Positions 11,150 to 22,274 of a DNA stretch of 64,000 nt are shown here, piece after piece. The stretch spans positions 9,809,501-9,873,500 of the forward strand of contig CM037596.1 in the NCBI GenBank assembly GCA_021018995.1. The letters run 5' to 3'. This DNA comes from Chloranthus sessilifolius (Eukaryota > Streptophyta > Magnoliopsida > Chloranthales > Chloranthaceae). The notes under the pieces were generated by a model that saw only the letters and a program-made list of their open reading frames with translations, ran no database searches and was not told where the DNA came from. Made by a program: the position numbers and the translations under genes. Position 1 is the stretch's first letter, and each line of letters starts with the position of its first letter.

Positions 11150-11587
11150 GATTGTTTTTCTTTCCTCTTTCTCCTTACTTTGGTCACTGTGCACCTTTCT
11201 CTCAATCGATTGACCAGTCTATGTCAATCGATTGACACTGGATTTTAAACTTTTGTGAAGTTCTTGCCTTCTCTCAATCGATTGAGAGCAGCCCCTCAAT
11301 AGATTGACTGGCAAACTTTTTTGAGTGCTCTCTACTCTTTGTTCAATCGATTGACATTCCTATGTCAATCAATTGACACAACTCTTGTGTGCTTTAATCT
11401 TGGAACCTCAATCGATTGAGAGCAGCCTCTCAATCGATTGACTGACAAAGTCTTGGTGTGAAATTCTGTGTGTTTTTTTACTTGAACCTCAATCGATTGA
11501 GAGCACAATCGATTGACCGATAAAGTCATTTTTATGCAAATTTGTAGCTTACGTCAATCTATTGAGACCACTGTCTCAATCGATTGA
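10598..11587. repeat. Leader palindrome array, unit 2
   Basis: Same series of TCAATCGATTGA pairs as unit 1, minus a few bases lost near 11480-11520. The A-runs differ in length from unit 1 (about 10778-10804 and 11118-11145). Confidence 0.9.
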
Positions 11588-11640
11588 GATTGTGTGGATT
11601 TATTTTGGATTCTTCAAACCCTTGATTGGGAGTGTGGTGT

Positions 11641-13140
11641 ATGAACTTTACTCGTTCTCATCACCCACACTTACTACCGTTTAATCCGGAGATCGAACTA
11701 TCTTTGCGAGACAATCGTAGAATCCAAAGGAATCAAGATTATCATCATCGATACCATGGTGATCAAGAGCAAGAAATGAATGGAAACAACAACTGAATGG
11801 CAACAATGCAAATAATGGACATAATGGGAACAATAATTACTATGAGGGACCTAGAACACTTGAATATTATAATGATCCTTGTTTTTACGAGGATCAGGAA
11901 TGCATCATGCATGCTCCCATCCCAGGGAACCACTATGAATTCAAATCTGCGATGATTCATATGCTACCAATTTTCCATGGTTTGGCAAATGAAAATCCAC
12001 ACGTTCATTTAAATGAATTCACTGGGGTATGCAAAATGTTCAGAGTCCACAACGTTACTGACGAGATAGCGAAGCTCCGACTCTTTCCGTTCTCTTTACG
12101 AGATAAGGCAAAAACGTGGTTCTATTCCTTAGAACCACAATCTATTCGGAGTTGGGCCGAGCTACATCGTCAGTTCCTCAAGAAGTACTTTCCCATGACG
12201 AAGGCCATTGAGTTGCGTCAAAAGATTCAATTCTTTTCCCAACAACCTACTGAAACATTCCATGAATGTTGGGAACGTTTTAAGGAATTAATCAGAAGTT
12301 GCCCTAATCATCAAATTCCAAGGTGGCAACAAGTCCAAAGCTTTTACAATGGACTAATTCCTGAAGAAAGACGCATGGTTGATGCATCTTGTGGTGGATC
12401 TTGTGCCACGAAAGAGGCCGATGAGTTGTAGGCATTGTTTGAGAAATTGTATCAAACCTCGATACAAAGTGCGACACTAGGGCGAACCACTTTGGACTTA
12501 GCACCTAAATCTCATGTGTTGACCAAAGACGGATTGTATGAAGTCAACAATAATAACTCTGATCTATCAACCAAGGTTGATATGCTGTCCAAACAGATGA
12601 CAATGTTGTTAGCTGCAACCAAGCAAGCTAAAGTTCCTGTCACCCCCACTGTATGCTCAATCATGAACACCTGTGTCATATGGCTAATGAGTGCCCAACT
12701 ACCTTGACATTCATTCTGATGAATCTACTCTTCCGGAAGCGTATAAATGTCACTCAATCTTATCGGCGGAAAGGTAGAAAGCGTGTACTCAAATACCTAC
12801 AACCCAGTGGAAAAATCACCCCAACTTAGGATGGGGTGGCTCAAATAAGCGTCGTCAACAATCCAATCCTATGAATGGACAACAAGTTTTTCCACAAAAT
12901 TTTCAAAGAAAATTTCCGTCCTAGCAATTTTCAGCAGAATTCTAATTTTCACCAGAATTCTAACTTTCAACAGAATGCTCCATATTCTCATCCCAATTCT
13001 GATTTCCGGAAAAATCAGAATTTCAATCAGAATCCTAATCAATCTCATACAAGCACTTCAAAGGATTCTGATCTGGAAGAAAAGGTAATGCGCAGTATGC
13101 AATCTTTTCAACAGATGGTAATCGACCAAGTCACCAATTG
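11641..13140 (+). pseudogene. gag: Athila-like gag, unit 2
   Basis: Starts at ATG 11641, the same place as unit 1. The Asn-rich N-terminus shifts frame near 11790 after a small loss. The junction near 11880-11910 that is broken in unit 1 is open here. The core gag domain (about 11907-12431) is almost base-identical to unit 1 and has the same in-frame TAG (12429-12431). The CCHC knuckle is destroyed by a frame change at about 12660. The tail from 12875 is open for a while and keeps an Asn/Gln-rich stretch. Breaks in the two units fall at different places, so most are later than the dimer, except the shared TAG. Confidence 0.85.
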
Positions 13141-14357
13141 GCAAATCAACCGAGTCGACGAGAGAGGTAAGCTTCCACCAACCCATCAACAATCCTCGCG
13201 CCAAGCATCATCCGATGAAGGACCATTAAATAGTCAACAGCTGAAAGTCATATCAGAAGTGGACGGGAAGTTCATAATCAAGTGGAATTGCCCGTGGAAG
13301 CAGAGGAAAAAAGTGAAGCAGACAAAGAGCAGGAAGCAGATAAAAAGAAAGAGTCAGAGAGAAGAGCGGAGAAAGAGAGAAGAAAAGAGGAGGAAGAGAA
13401 AAGAAGAGAGAAGGGAAAAGAAAAGGTGATAGAGGATGAGTCTCCCTCAACTGTCCAACAAGGACAAGATTCAGAAGGGGAACCCGCACCTTTTGTCCCA
13501 AAGGCACCATTTCCTCAATGCCTAACTCCTCCATCAAGAATGGGAAAGGGACCAACAAAAATGGAAGATATTTTCAAAACATTTAAGCAAGTAAAGATAA
13601 ACCTTCCATTGCTTGAAACGATCAAGCAAGTGCCTGAGTATGCAAAGTTTTTCAAAGATTTATGCACTCGGAAGAGAAAGGCACGTAATCATGTTTCGAG
13701 GAAAGTGTTCTTGACTAATCAAGTCTTCCATATTGCAATTGGAAACCCACAAAAACTAAAAGACCACAGGTTCCTCGCTCCATGTGTCATTGGTGGGCAA
13801 CCATTGGGAAAGCGTTATTGGATTTGGGAGCTAGTGTTAATTTAATCCCATATTCATTGTACGAGAAATTGACTGGGTGAATTGAGACCCACAACGGTCA
13901 CTGCAATCGCGATAGATCGTAAAGAAGACCGAGGGTGTTGTCGAGGATGTCTTGGTTGGAATAGACAAGTTTGTCTTTCCATTGGACTTTGTTATTTTAG
14001 ACATGGAATCATCTGTTAAATCAATTAATCAAGTCCCCATCATCCTTGGATGTCCGCTTTCGCCATCGCCAACGCTTGCATAAATTGTCGAAGTGTCATG
14101 GACGTATCTTTGGAAACATGAAGGTTCGATTGAATATTTTCCATACGATGAACCATTTCCCTGACGAGGATGAGGTCGATTGTTTTTACATCGATCGCAT
14201 GGACAAAGTAATGGATGAAGCATTACCATCAATGCTCATCAAAGAAGAAGTTGAAACAGCTTTGCTGGCCTTCTCTGAGAAAAAGGGATCTAAAAGGAGG
14301 CGGAAGAGAAAATTTGGTGTTCACCATGTCAAGATGCTAAAAGTGTGCCTGAGGTAG
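13141..14357 (+). pseudogene. pro: Athila-like protease region, unit 2 (broken)
   Basis: Aligns with 5760-7022 of unit 1. The charged EEK/RR stretch and the FKTFKQVKINLPL linker are readable (13282-13700), but small losses at about 13727, 13755 and 13803 shift the frame, so the LLDLGAS catalytic segment is read out of frame (ORF ends at 13845). Further scrambled patches lie at 13870, 13905, 14057 and 14300. No protease could be made. Confidence 0.8.
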
Positions 14358-14504
14358 AATCACTACCTGTTAAAGTAAAGGCTGTGCTGACCCCATCAAC
14401 CGAGCAGCCATCAACTGTGAAATTGAAACAGTTGATCCAGGTATTTGATCCCGGTATTTGAGCAATGAAGAGGTCGAGCTGTCGACACTTAAACTCAGCG
14501 CTTC

Positions 14505-14520
14505 CTGGGAGGCAACCCAG
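14505..14520 (+). promoter_or_regulatory. Conserved hairpin CTGGGAGGCAACCCAG, unit 2
   Basis: Identical to 7170-7185. Confidence 0.6.
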
Positions 14521-14806
14521 TGTGTTTTACTTATTTTTGTTTTCCTTTTTGTTTTTGTTAGTTCTAGAATTTAGTTTTTAGTTTAGTTTAAGTTGTTTTT
14601 ACTTTCCAAATACATATAGCCACATTACCTTCAATCTATTTTTGGTCATGTTCTAATTTGATGCATATATTCTCTGCACCTGATCTTTGTGTGAGGTACT
14701 TTTCAACAGGTTTGGGGGTGCCTACTTATTTCAAACAATGAGGACATTGTCATTCTTAGGTTTGGGGGTATGGTTATCTATCTTGTGTTATGTATTAAAA
14801 TATATA

Positions 14807-14837
<31 letters not shown>

Positions 14838-16603
14838 ATAAACAATTTTAACCATCATACATGATTTACTTTGCAGTAGTTTTCAAACTTTAGTTGATGA
14901 TGCATGAGAATTTAATTTTGAGAATATTGATGGCATATTTTGATTACTTGTATCTAGGATAATGAAGCTTAATGTGATAATTTGTGGATGACTTTGAAAT
15001 TCATGCTTAGAATTTGTGCACTTATACCAAGCTAAGATTTAGAAATCGATGAATTATTTTAAACGTTGGATCGTAGGTTCTTAGTGGAGACTAAACCTGG
15101 TGAGCTTTAGAGCTAATTTCCCGTCATTGATGAGTGAATACATAAACTCGGAGTTTTCTTTGAATACGAATTATTTTGCATAATCTCATACATTTTATTT
15201 TTGGCTTGTGACTTTGCATGAAATCAAATTCATATTATTGTGTTAGAACGTACTGTATATCTACTCAAGCCAAATAGGCAAGATTACCATCTTTTAAGGA
15301 TATGATTGAAGGCCATCTTTGGCTCGTTTGTGCTTAAAATGTCCCACCTCATATGAATTTATCTTTCTAGTACCTCTTTGAGCCTATTGAAAAGTTTACC
15401 TTTATACATTCTTTGATAAGCCACATTAACCTTTAACCCTTTACCATTTCTGAAAATTCAGCTTTACCCTTCTTATTTCTGAGACGTTGGGAACGAGGGA
15501 TGAAAATGAGTGAAAAGAGAGTAAGTGGAGGGATACCGAGTTGTGGTGTTTACTGAGAGTGTATGGCAAAAATATAAAAAGAGAAAAAGGGGAGAAAAAG
15601 AGAAATTTGACAAAGAATGAAAAATGTGAGGTACCATTAAGAAAAGAAATTCAAAAGAAGAAGAAAGAGTGAGAAAAGAAAAATATTGAAAAAAAAAAAA
15701 AATGGTGAGAAATTAGAAAAGAAAAGAAGAGCAATAGAAAGAAAAAGTTAGTACCTTTTCTGATTTCTCAGAAATTTTGAATCTAAATTCCCTTTCTTTC
15801 TTACCCTTTCCTGAGCCCCATTACAACCCTACAAAAGACCTTCATGATCTGATCTTGCATTGGTACCTTGTGGAGAGTAAATATGTGATACCTATGACAC
15901 TTGATATGACATGCTTAGGATATTCAAGTATCTGTTCTTATGAGATCTGTTTTTTTTGTTCATTGATTACATCGTGTTTCATTTATCATGTGAGACCTTT
16001 TTATTTATTTTGTATTGATCTCTCACATGTGTGCGAAAACTTACCCATCATCGGAGTGATTTTATTTCGAGAGTATACCTAAAGTGAGGATTGAGTTGAG
16101 ACATGAGATCCGATGATTTTCCGTTTGGATTAGTTCTAAGATGGATGAATCTTGGTTTTGGTATGCACACACTTCACGTTTAAGCATGAATGAATGAGTT
16201 ATCTAACAATTTGAGCATTAGATTAATTTGAATGGATACTAGCATGATTGACATGACATTGGTATTTAAGATTGATGATTCACATGTTGAACCAATTAAT
16301 GATGTTTTTGTTTTTGAATGGTATATATGTTATAAAAAAAAAAAAAAAAAAAAAAAATCATGTTTTGAAAACTCAATTTTGCCGATGGTTTGAAATTTTT
16401 CTTGCAATTTGGAAGTTTGTGGGTAACTTCACTGTAAACCTTCAGGAGACACAACTCCTCCACTAGGGATCACCTAGGGGTTTAAAGGCTTGTTGCACAT
16501 GCTAAGTGCAATCGTGTTCCCTACGAAAGTGGCATTTAAATTTTAGGATGTTAGTTTTATTTTTATATTTATCATTCTCTTTGCTCGAGGACTAGCAAAG
16601 TGT

Positions 16604-16616
16604 AGGTTTGGGGGTG
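16604..16616 (+). promoter_or_regulatory. Polypurine tract, unit 2
   Basis: AGGTTTGGGGGTG directly before LTR 3. Confidence 0.75.
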
Positions 16617-16851
16617 TGATCGGTGCTGAAATATGACTATATTTCATACCTTAAACCCTACACTTAGCAGTTCGATGAAAGTATTTGATGGTTGTTGTGA
16701 GGTTTTGATGTTTACAGGTGTTTCTGACAGTTAGATCGTTCAAGTGCATAAAAGAAGGAAATTAAAGGCTATAAAAAAGGTCCAAATAAGCATTGAAAGC
16801 CATGAAGAGAATCAACTTCCATCAAGAAAGGGAAGACTTTGCATTGAAGAG

Positions 16852-17075
16852 TCAATCGATTGAGGCATTATTGTCAATCGATTGACAGATGGAGTAAAAC
16901 TCAACCCTAGAAAGTCAATCGATTGAGACATGAAATTCAATCGATTGAGACAAAAAGGCAAAAGTGTCTTAAAGGAGGTTAAATTCAAAGTTCAATCGAT
17001 TGAGATCTAAGCCTCAATCGATTGAGGCAATTATTCAAAGTTCAATCGATTGAGATCTAAGCCTCAATCGATTGA
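16852..17075. repeat. Palindrome array in LTR 3
   Basis: Eight TCAATCGATTGA words, same layout as the other two LTRs. Confidence 0.95.
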
Positions 17076-17104
17076 GGCAATTAGGGTTAGTTTGAATCGG
17101 CCAT

Positions 17105-17111
17105 TATAAAA
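17105..17111 (+). promoter_or_regulatory. TATA box of LTR 3
   Basis: TATAAAA. This LTR would read out into the Tekay gag remnant. Confidence 0.6.
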
Positions 17112-17911
17112 GAGAGGCTACGGCTTTTGAAAACGGAGCTTTTTGTACAGGGGAGCTTTTGGAGAGTTTTTAGTTTTTAATTTTAGTTTAGTTTTTAGTT
17201 TAAATTGTTTTTTTTGTAAAGAGACTTGCTTAGAACATATTTTTATTTTTAGTTTTCTTTTCTCTTGGGAATGGACTTGAATGAAATTGAAGATCTTGCA
17301 CCAAGGATGAGTGGCTAAAAGCTGTAGATCGGGGAAGATGCGATCCCCAGATAAGTACCCATATTTTATGTTTAATGCCATAGTATAATATTGTCATCAT
17401 CAAATCGTTTTTCTCAAAGTTTGTGATTATGTTTATGTTGTTTTGATCTAAACATCATGAGATACGCTATGCTTTTAGCATGATTCATACCGCAATGTTA
17501 GGCTGAGTCATCGTTTTTAGATAGGGTATGCCGGGTTAATGATCATGCTTAATTACTAGTCATTTGATCTTTTGGAATGATGGTGTGTTTGATGATTAAT
17601 AAAACTGTGGGTTTAATAATAGAAAGGGATGCAAATCTGGGGTAGCATATTCCTTGATCTCGTCTTAAAATTTGTTCTTAAATTTCTCATTACATAATTT
17701 TTAGATTAATTTAGTTTCTTTCTTGCAATTAGAAAAGTGTTAATTTTTGGTAAAAATTAAATCTGCCCCTTGGTACTTCCTCGGGGATATTTTCTACATC
17801 TCTAGGAAGAATTGAATAAAATTTCAGATTTCCCTGTGGGTTCGACACCCTTGTTCTTGCCTTACTAGAACAGATCTTGTACACTTGCAAGGGTTAATTT
17901 AAAATCGATCA

Positions 17912-17916
17912 GGAGG
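17912..17916. repeat. Target site duplication GGAGG (right)
   Basis: Matches 1824-1828 exactly. Confidence 0.95.
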
Positions 17917-18704
17917 CTGGGCCTTGGTGGAAGTCCGTTTCTAGGACTAAGGCACAGGAGACCCGAGGATTGCCCCAGACGTGGGAAGAGTTTGTGAAAG
18001 AGTTTAATAAACAGTACTTCCCTGAAGTTGTACGAAATCAGATGGAAGTAAGATTTTTGTAGCTTGAACAAGGGAGAATGTCGGTTAGAGAGTACGGAGT
18101 TGAGTTTATACGACTTGCTCACTTCGCTCCTGATTTTGTAGTCACAGACTTGATGAAAGCAAAACGACTATAACGCAGCTTGAGGCCGGACATCAGGGGA
18201 CGTGTAGCGGCTTTTGAGCTAAAGACCTATGGGGAGGTCATGAGCAAAGCCTTAGTGATTGAGGAGGAAAATGAAGATAGATATCGGAGAAGAGATCAGT
18301 CAGGCAGGAAAAGAACGGATCATAATAGAGTTGGGAACTACGAGCCGATGAACAAAAATCCGAGATTCATAGCGCCTATTTAGAGGCAACCGTTCCAAAC
18401 AGGGTATGTGAGATCGACACAACAGACGAACTGTCAAATATTACTAGTGCTTGAGTCGGAAAGGCTGATCAGATATGAGAGCCCTGCTACCACCACAGGA
18501 GCAGCAGTTACACAGGGTTTCTCACGCGCAGCGTCGACTACAGCGGATACTTGTGCTAAGTGTGGCAAGTCTCATAAGACGACAGATTACAGGAAAGGCA
18601 CGTGAGGTTGCTATAAATGTAGAAAGATAGGCCACATCATTCGAGACTGTCCAAAAATGGTTAAGGAGAGGACTGCTTCTGTTTCTATGCCACGACCACT
18701 ATAA
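17916..18704 (+). pseudogene. gag: Tekay gag, C-terminal part (broken)
   Basis: Continues the frame left at 1828: PWWKSV, TWEEFVKEFNKQYFP, MSVREYGVEFIRLAHFAPD and a basic linker, then two zinc knuckles near 18550-18650 (CAKCGKSH.., then CYKCRKIGHIIRDC, CX2CX4HX4C). The pair of knuckles is typical of Tekay/Del. In-frame stops occur near 18060 (TAG), 18171 (TAA), 18380 (TAG) and 18602 (TGA); the last lies between the two knuckles, and several fit CGA-to-TGA or CAA/CAG-to-TAA/TAG decay. Confidence 0.85.
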
Positions 18705-19299
18705 GTAAGGAAACCGGTCATGCAAGGAAGAACCTATGCAGTTACAGCTCAGGAAGCACTCAATACCACCGACGTGATCCAAGGTGAGACTTTCTTTTAA
18801 ATAAAGAATTTCAATTTTCTAAAAGTTTAGATAGAGAAGGTGCATTCATGTAAGAAGTAAAATAGATTGATTCTCTTTCATAAATTTTGATATATATAGG
18901 GTGTTATGTATATATAAATGTATGATATAGGTACCTTACAATTGTACAGAAAGGAAAGTAATGTAGCCTATGAGGCTAGAGTGTTGGTGGACCCGCTCAT
19001 TTACTACTCCCCGTTTCGCAAAGAAGATGAAGGTCAACCCGAAGACGTTGAATTTCGTCTTAGCGATATTGATTCCGACTGGAAAATCAGTCGATACGGA
19101 AAGGGTTTGTAAATCAGTGATAGTGACCATCAGGGATGGGGATGACTTTGAACAACCGACAAATTTGATTTTGTTAGACATGCAAGGATTCGACGTGATC
19201 CTTGGCATGGATTGGTTGTCACAGCACTGTATGACGGTAGATTGCAAGAACAAGGTTGTTATCTTCCGACCTAATACGAGAAAATCGTTCCGATTATGA
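18705..19299 (+). pseudogene. pro: Tekay protease region (broken)
   Basis: The recognisable part is 18960-19299: VLVDP (the position of the catalytic D-S/T-G segment), then in another frame RFAKKMKVNPK, LILLDMQGFDVILGMDWL and CKNKVVIFRP, typical of the Tekay retropepsin. A frame change just after VLVDP destroys the catalytic motif. About 18790-18930 is AT-rich sequence with no match to the expected protein and may be a small insertion. Confidence 0.75.
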
Positions 19300-19440
19300 G
19301 GAGAGAGATCAGTGTTTATGCCACTTATCTCTGCAGTCAGGGCCGAGCGTTTAATTAGAAAAGGGTGCAGTGGTTACTTAGCATTCTTGAAGGAGGATAA
19401 AGAAGGGAAGGACACCATCTCAGAGATAGCAGTTGTATGA

Positions 19441-20227
19441 GAATTTGAAGATATATTTTCGGAGGAATTACCAGGATTACCTCCAGATCGAGAAGTGGAA
19501 TTTGCTATCGACTTGGCACCTGGAATGGAGCCTATTTCTAAAGCACCATATAGGATGGCTCCTGCTGAGTTGAAAGAGTTGAAAGAGCAGTTACAAGAGC
19601 TCATGGACAAGGGGTTTGTGAGATCAAGCGTGTCTCCATGGAGAGCACCGGTCTTGTTTGTGAAGAAGAAGGATGGGTCAATGCGACTGTGCATTGACTA
19701 TCGCCAGTTAAACAAACTGACCATCAAGAATAAATATATGTTGCCTAGAATTGATGACTTATTCGATCAGCTACAAGGAGCAAGATATTTTTCTAAGATT
19801 GATATGAGATCTGGATACCATCAGCTGAGAGTCAAGGCAGAGGACGTTCAGAAGACAACATTCAGGACACGGTACGGACACTATGAGTTCTTAGTGATGT
19901 CGTTTGGTTTGACAAATGCACCGGCGTCGTTTATGAATTTGATGAATCGGGTGTTTAAATCACACCTGGACTCTTGCGTCATAGTATTTGTTGAAGACAT
20001 CCTGATATATTCTAAATCGAAGAAGGATCATGAAGAACACTTGAGAGTTGCTCTACAAACCTTACATGAACACCAACTATATGCCAAACTCAGTAAGTGC
20101 GAGTTTTGATTGAAAGAAGTTAGCTTTTTGGGACATATTGTCTCAAAGGAAGGTGTCACAGTAGACCCAGCAAAGATTGAAGCAGTGGTAAATTCGAACA
20201 ACCAAAGACGGTAACAGACTTCCGTAG
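19441..20227 (+). pseudogene. pol: Tekay reverse transcriptase (broken)
   Basis: Open from 19495 to a TGA at 20107-20109 that replaces the Trp codon after KCEF. Conserved blocks in order: [83 protein letters not shown] and FVEDILIYS. The catalytic FVDD/YVDD box reads FVED, so one essential Asp is lost. A frame change near 20195, in the connection to RNase H, separates the two domains. Confidence 0.9.
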
Positions 20228-20909
20228 TTTTCTTGGTCTAGCAGACTACTATCGACGTTTTATAGAGGGATTTTTTAAAATATCAGAACCTCTTACGAGA
20301 CTTACAAGGAAGGATGCGATATTCGAGTGGAGTGAAGCGTGTGAAAAGAGTTTTCAAGAACTTAAGACGAGACTCACTTCAGCTCCAGTGTTAGCAATTC
20401 CTTTAGGCAGTGGAGGGTTCGCAGTATACAGTGATGTTTCACATAATGGTTTGGGCTGCGTACTCAACCAACACAAGAAGGTGATAACTTACGGGTCAAG
20501 ACAGCTGAAAGAGCATGAGAAAAACTATCCGACACATGACCTGAAACTAGCAGCGGTCATATTTACGTTGAAGATTTGGAGACATTATTTGTACTGTAAG
20601 ACCTTTGAGATCTTTACCGACCACAAGAGCCTCAGATATCTATTTACACAGAAAGAGTTGAATATGAGGCAGCGCAAATGGATGGAGTTTCTCAAAGACT
20701 ATGATTGCTCCATACAGTATTATCCAGGCAAGGCTAATGTGGTAGCCGATGCCTTGAGTCGGAAGGGTTCAGCTCAATTGGAAAATCTAATTTTTGGAAT
20801 GCACAGATGGAAATTATTCGAAGATCTGTCATTATATGACACGAATATTGAGGTGCAAGCTATAGGAGCCTTTTTGGCTAACATATCAGTGAGACCTATA
20901 ATTTTTTAG
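20228..20909 (+). pseudogene. pol: Tekay RNase H (broken)
   Basis: [15 protein letters not shown] and [22 protein letters not shown] lead into RNase H. The first catalytic Asp motif reads [14 protein letters not shown] (usually SDAS), [15 protein letters not shown] has Lys where Glu of DLELAAV is expected, and [31 protein letters not shown] and [15 protein letters not shown] are well kept. A TAG at 20907-20909 ends the frame, and the integrase continues in the same frame. Confidence 0.9.
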
Positions 20910-22274
20910 CATATCCACGAGCTACAAATGAGAGACCCAGAGTTAATCAGGATTCGTCAAGATGTGATTGAAGGTATAAAATCAGAGTTTTCAGTGAAAG
21001 AAGATGGTTCCTTAGTATTCAAGGGCCGTCTTTGTATTCCAGATGATGCCGATATGCGGCAAACTATCCTTGATGAGGCTTATAAGTCGAAGTATGCTAT
21101 CCACCCCAGTAGCACTAAAATGTATCAAGACTTGAGGAAGAATTACTGGTGGAGGGATTTAAAGCAAGACGTGGCCTAGTACGTGTCACGGTGTTTGACG
21201 TGTCAACAGGTGAAGGTCGATCATCGACATCCTGCTGGGTTATTACAACCTCTACCCATACTAGAGTGGAAATGGGAGTCAATCTCCATGGACTTCATTG
21301 TTGGACTAACCAAGTTAGCACATTTCTTGTCTTATAACACGATATGCACAGAAGGAAGACTCGCAGAGTTGTACATGAAGGAGATCGTACGTCTGCATGG
21401 GATTCCTAGTAGCATTGTCTCTAATCGTGACCCGTTATACACTTTAAAGTTTTGGAAGAAATTTCAGGAAGGCATGGGTGCACGATTGGATTTCAGTTCG
21501 GCTTTTCATCCGCAGACCGATGGGCAACTGGAGCGGGTAAACCAAGTCATAGAAGACATGCTCAGAGTGTGTATGCTTGAACTGCAGGGATCATGGGATC
21601 AACACCTACCGTTGATCGAATTTGTATACAATAATAGTTTTCAAATGAGCATTGGAATGACACCGTACGAAGCTCTTTATAGGAGGTGATGTAGATCGCC
21701 TATCAATTGGGAAGAAATCTGTGAAAAATTTGTTTTGGGACCGGAGTTACTTGAAGATAACGCCATGGCCATTCGTCTGATCAAAGAAAGACTTAAGTCG
21801 GCTCAGTGCAGGCAGAAAAGTTATACCGATATCAAGAGAACCAGTGTAGACTACACCATTGGCGAGCATGTGTTTGTGAAAGTATCGCCTATGAAAGGCA
21901 TTATGAGATTTGGAAAGAGAGGCAAGTTGAGTCCCCGTTACCTTGGACCCTTTGAGGTTTTGGGTCGTGTAGGCGAGGTGGCATATCGCGTTGGATTACC
22001 ACCACGATTTGATCGGGTACATAACGTTTTCCACATGTCTATGCTCAGAAAATATGTGAATGATATCTTGGGAGGTCAACCTTTGGAAATGCATGAGGAT
22101 ATGAGCATGATAGAGGAACCGGCGGAAATATTAGATAAAAAAGAGCAAGTGTTGCGCACCAAAGTGATTCCATTAGTGCTTGTGCGATGGAAGAATCATC
22201 CGACCGAAGAGGCTGCGTGGGAACGAGAGACGGATGTGAGGGAGCAGTATCCAGACTTATTTGCAACGAGCTGA
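20910..22274 (+). pseudogene. pol: Tekay integrase with C-terminal chromodomain (broken)
   Basis: One frame throughout with stops at 21177-21179 (TAG) and 21687-21689 (TGA). The zinc-binding HHCC region shows IHPSSTKMYQDLRKNYWW and CLTCQQVK; the first His of the HHCC set is Tyr. In the core the DDE residues sit at SMDFIVGL, SNRDP (usually SDRD, Asp to Asn) and HPQTDGQLERVNQ, so the triad is broken. The GPFEVL and MLRKYV motifs are followed by a chromodomain (about 22120-22260: PAEILDKKEQVLRTK, LVRWKNHPTEEAAWE), which in chromoviruses steers insertion to marked chromatin. Confidence 0.9.

Larger units (their letters stand above)
14358..16616 (+). other. Non-coding 3' region of unit 2
   Basis: Counterpart of 7023-9239, with the hairpin at 14505-14520, internal PPT-like words near 14708 and 14758, a longer (AT)n run at about 14801-14822, a G/A-rich stretch at 15490-15750, an A-run at about 16335-16357 and the terminal PPT at 16604-16616. 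No gene is seen; the ORF at 15777-16082 is closed or out of frame in unit 1. Confidence 0.8.
1829..17911 (+). mobile_element. Dimeric Athila-like non-autonomous Ty3/gypsy element (LTR-int-LTR-int-LTR)
   Basis: Three near-identical LTRs (1829-3123, 9240-10531, 16617-17911) enclose two internal units (3124-9239 and 10532-16616). Each unit has a leader with palindrome arrays, gag, a protease and 2.2 kb of non-coding 3' sequence ending in a PPT. Neither has any RT, RNase H or integrase. Only the outermost ends carry a target duplication (GGAGG), so this is one insertion that became a dimer, most simply by unequal LTR-LTR recombination. Gag and protease resemble the Athila clade. Proteins for copying would have to come from an autonomous relative. 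Confidence 0.9.
16617..17911 (+). repeat. Athila-like LTR 3
   Basis: 1295 bp with the same ends as LTR 1. It lacks about 14 bp near 16772 that LTRs 1 and 2 have. The palindrome array is at 16852-17075, and the TATA box at 17105-17111. It is followed directly by the GGAGG duplication. Confidence 0.95.

Noticed and set aside
15777..16082. 101-codon ORF in unit 2 non-coding region
   Set aside because: Not open in unit 1 (8400-8710) despite near identity, so not under selection as a gene.
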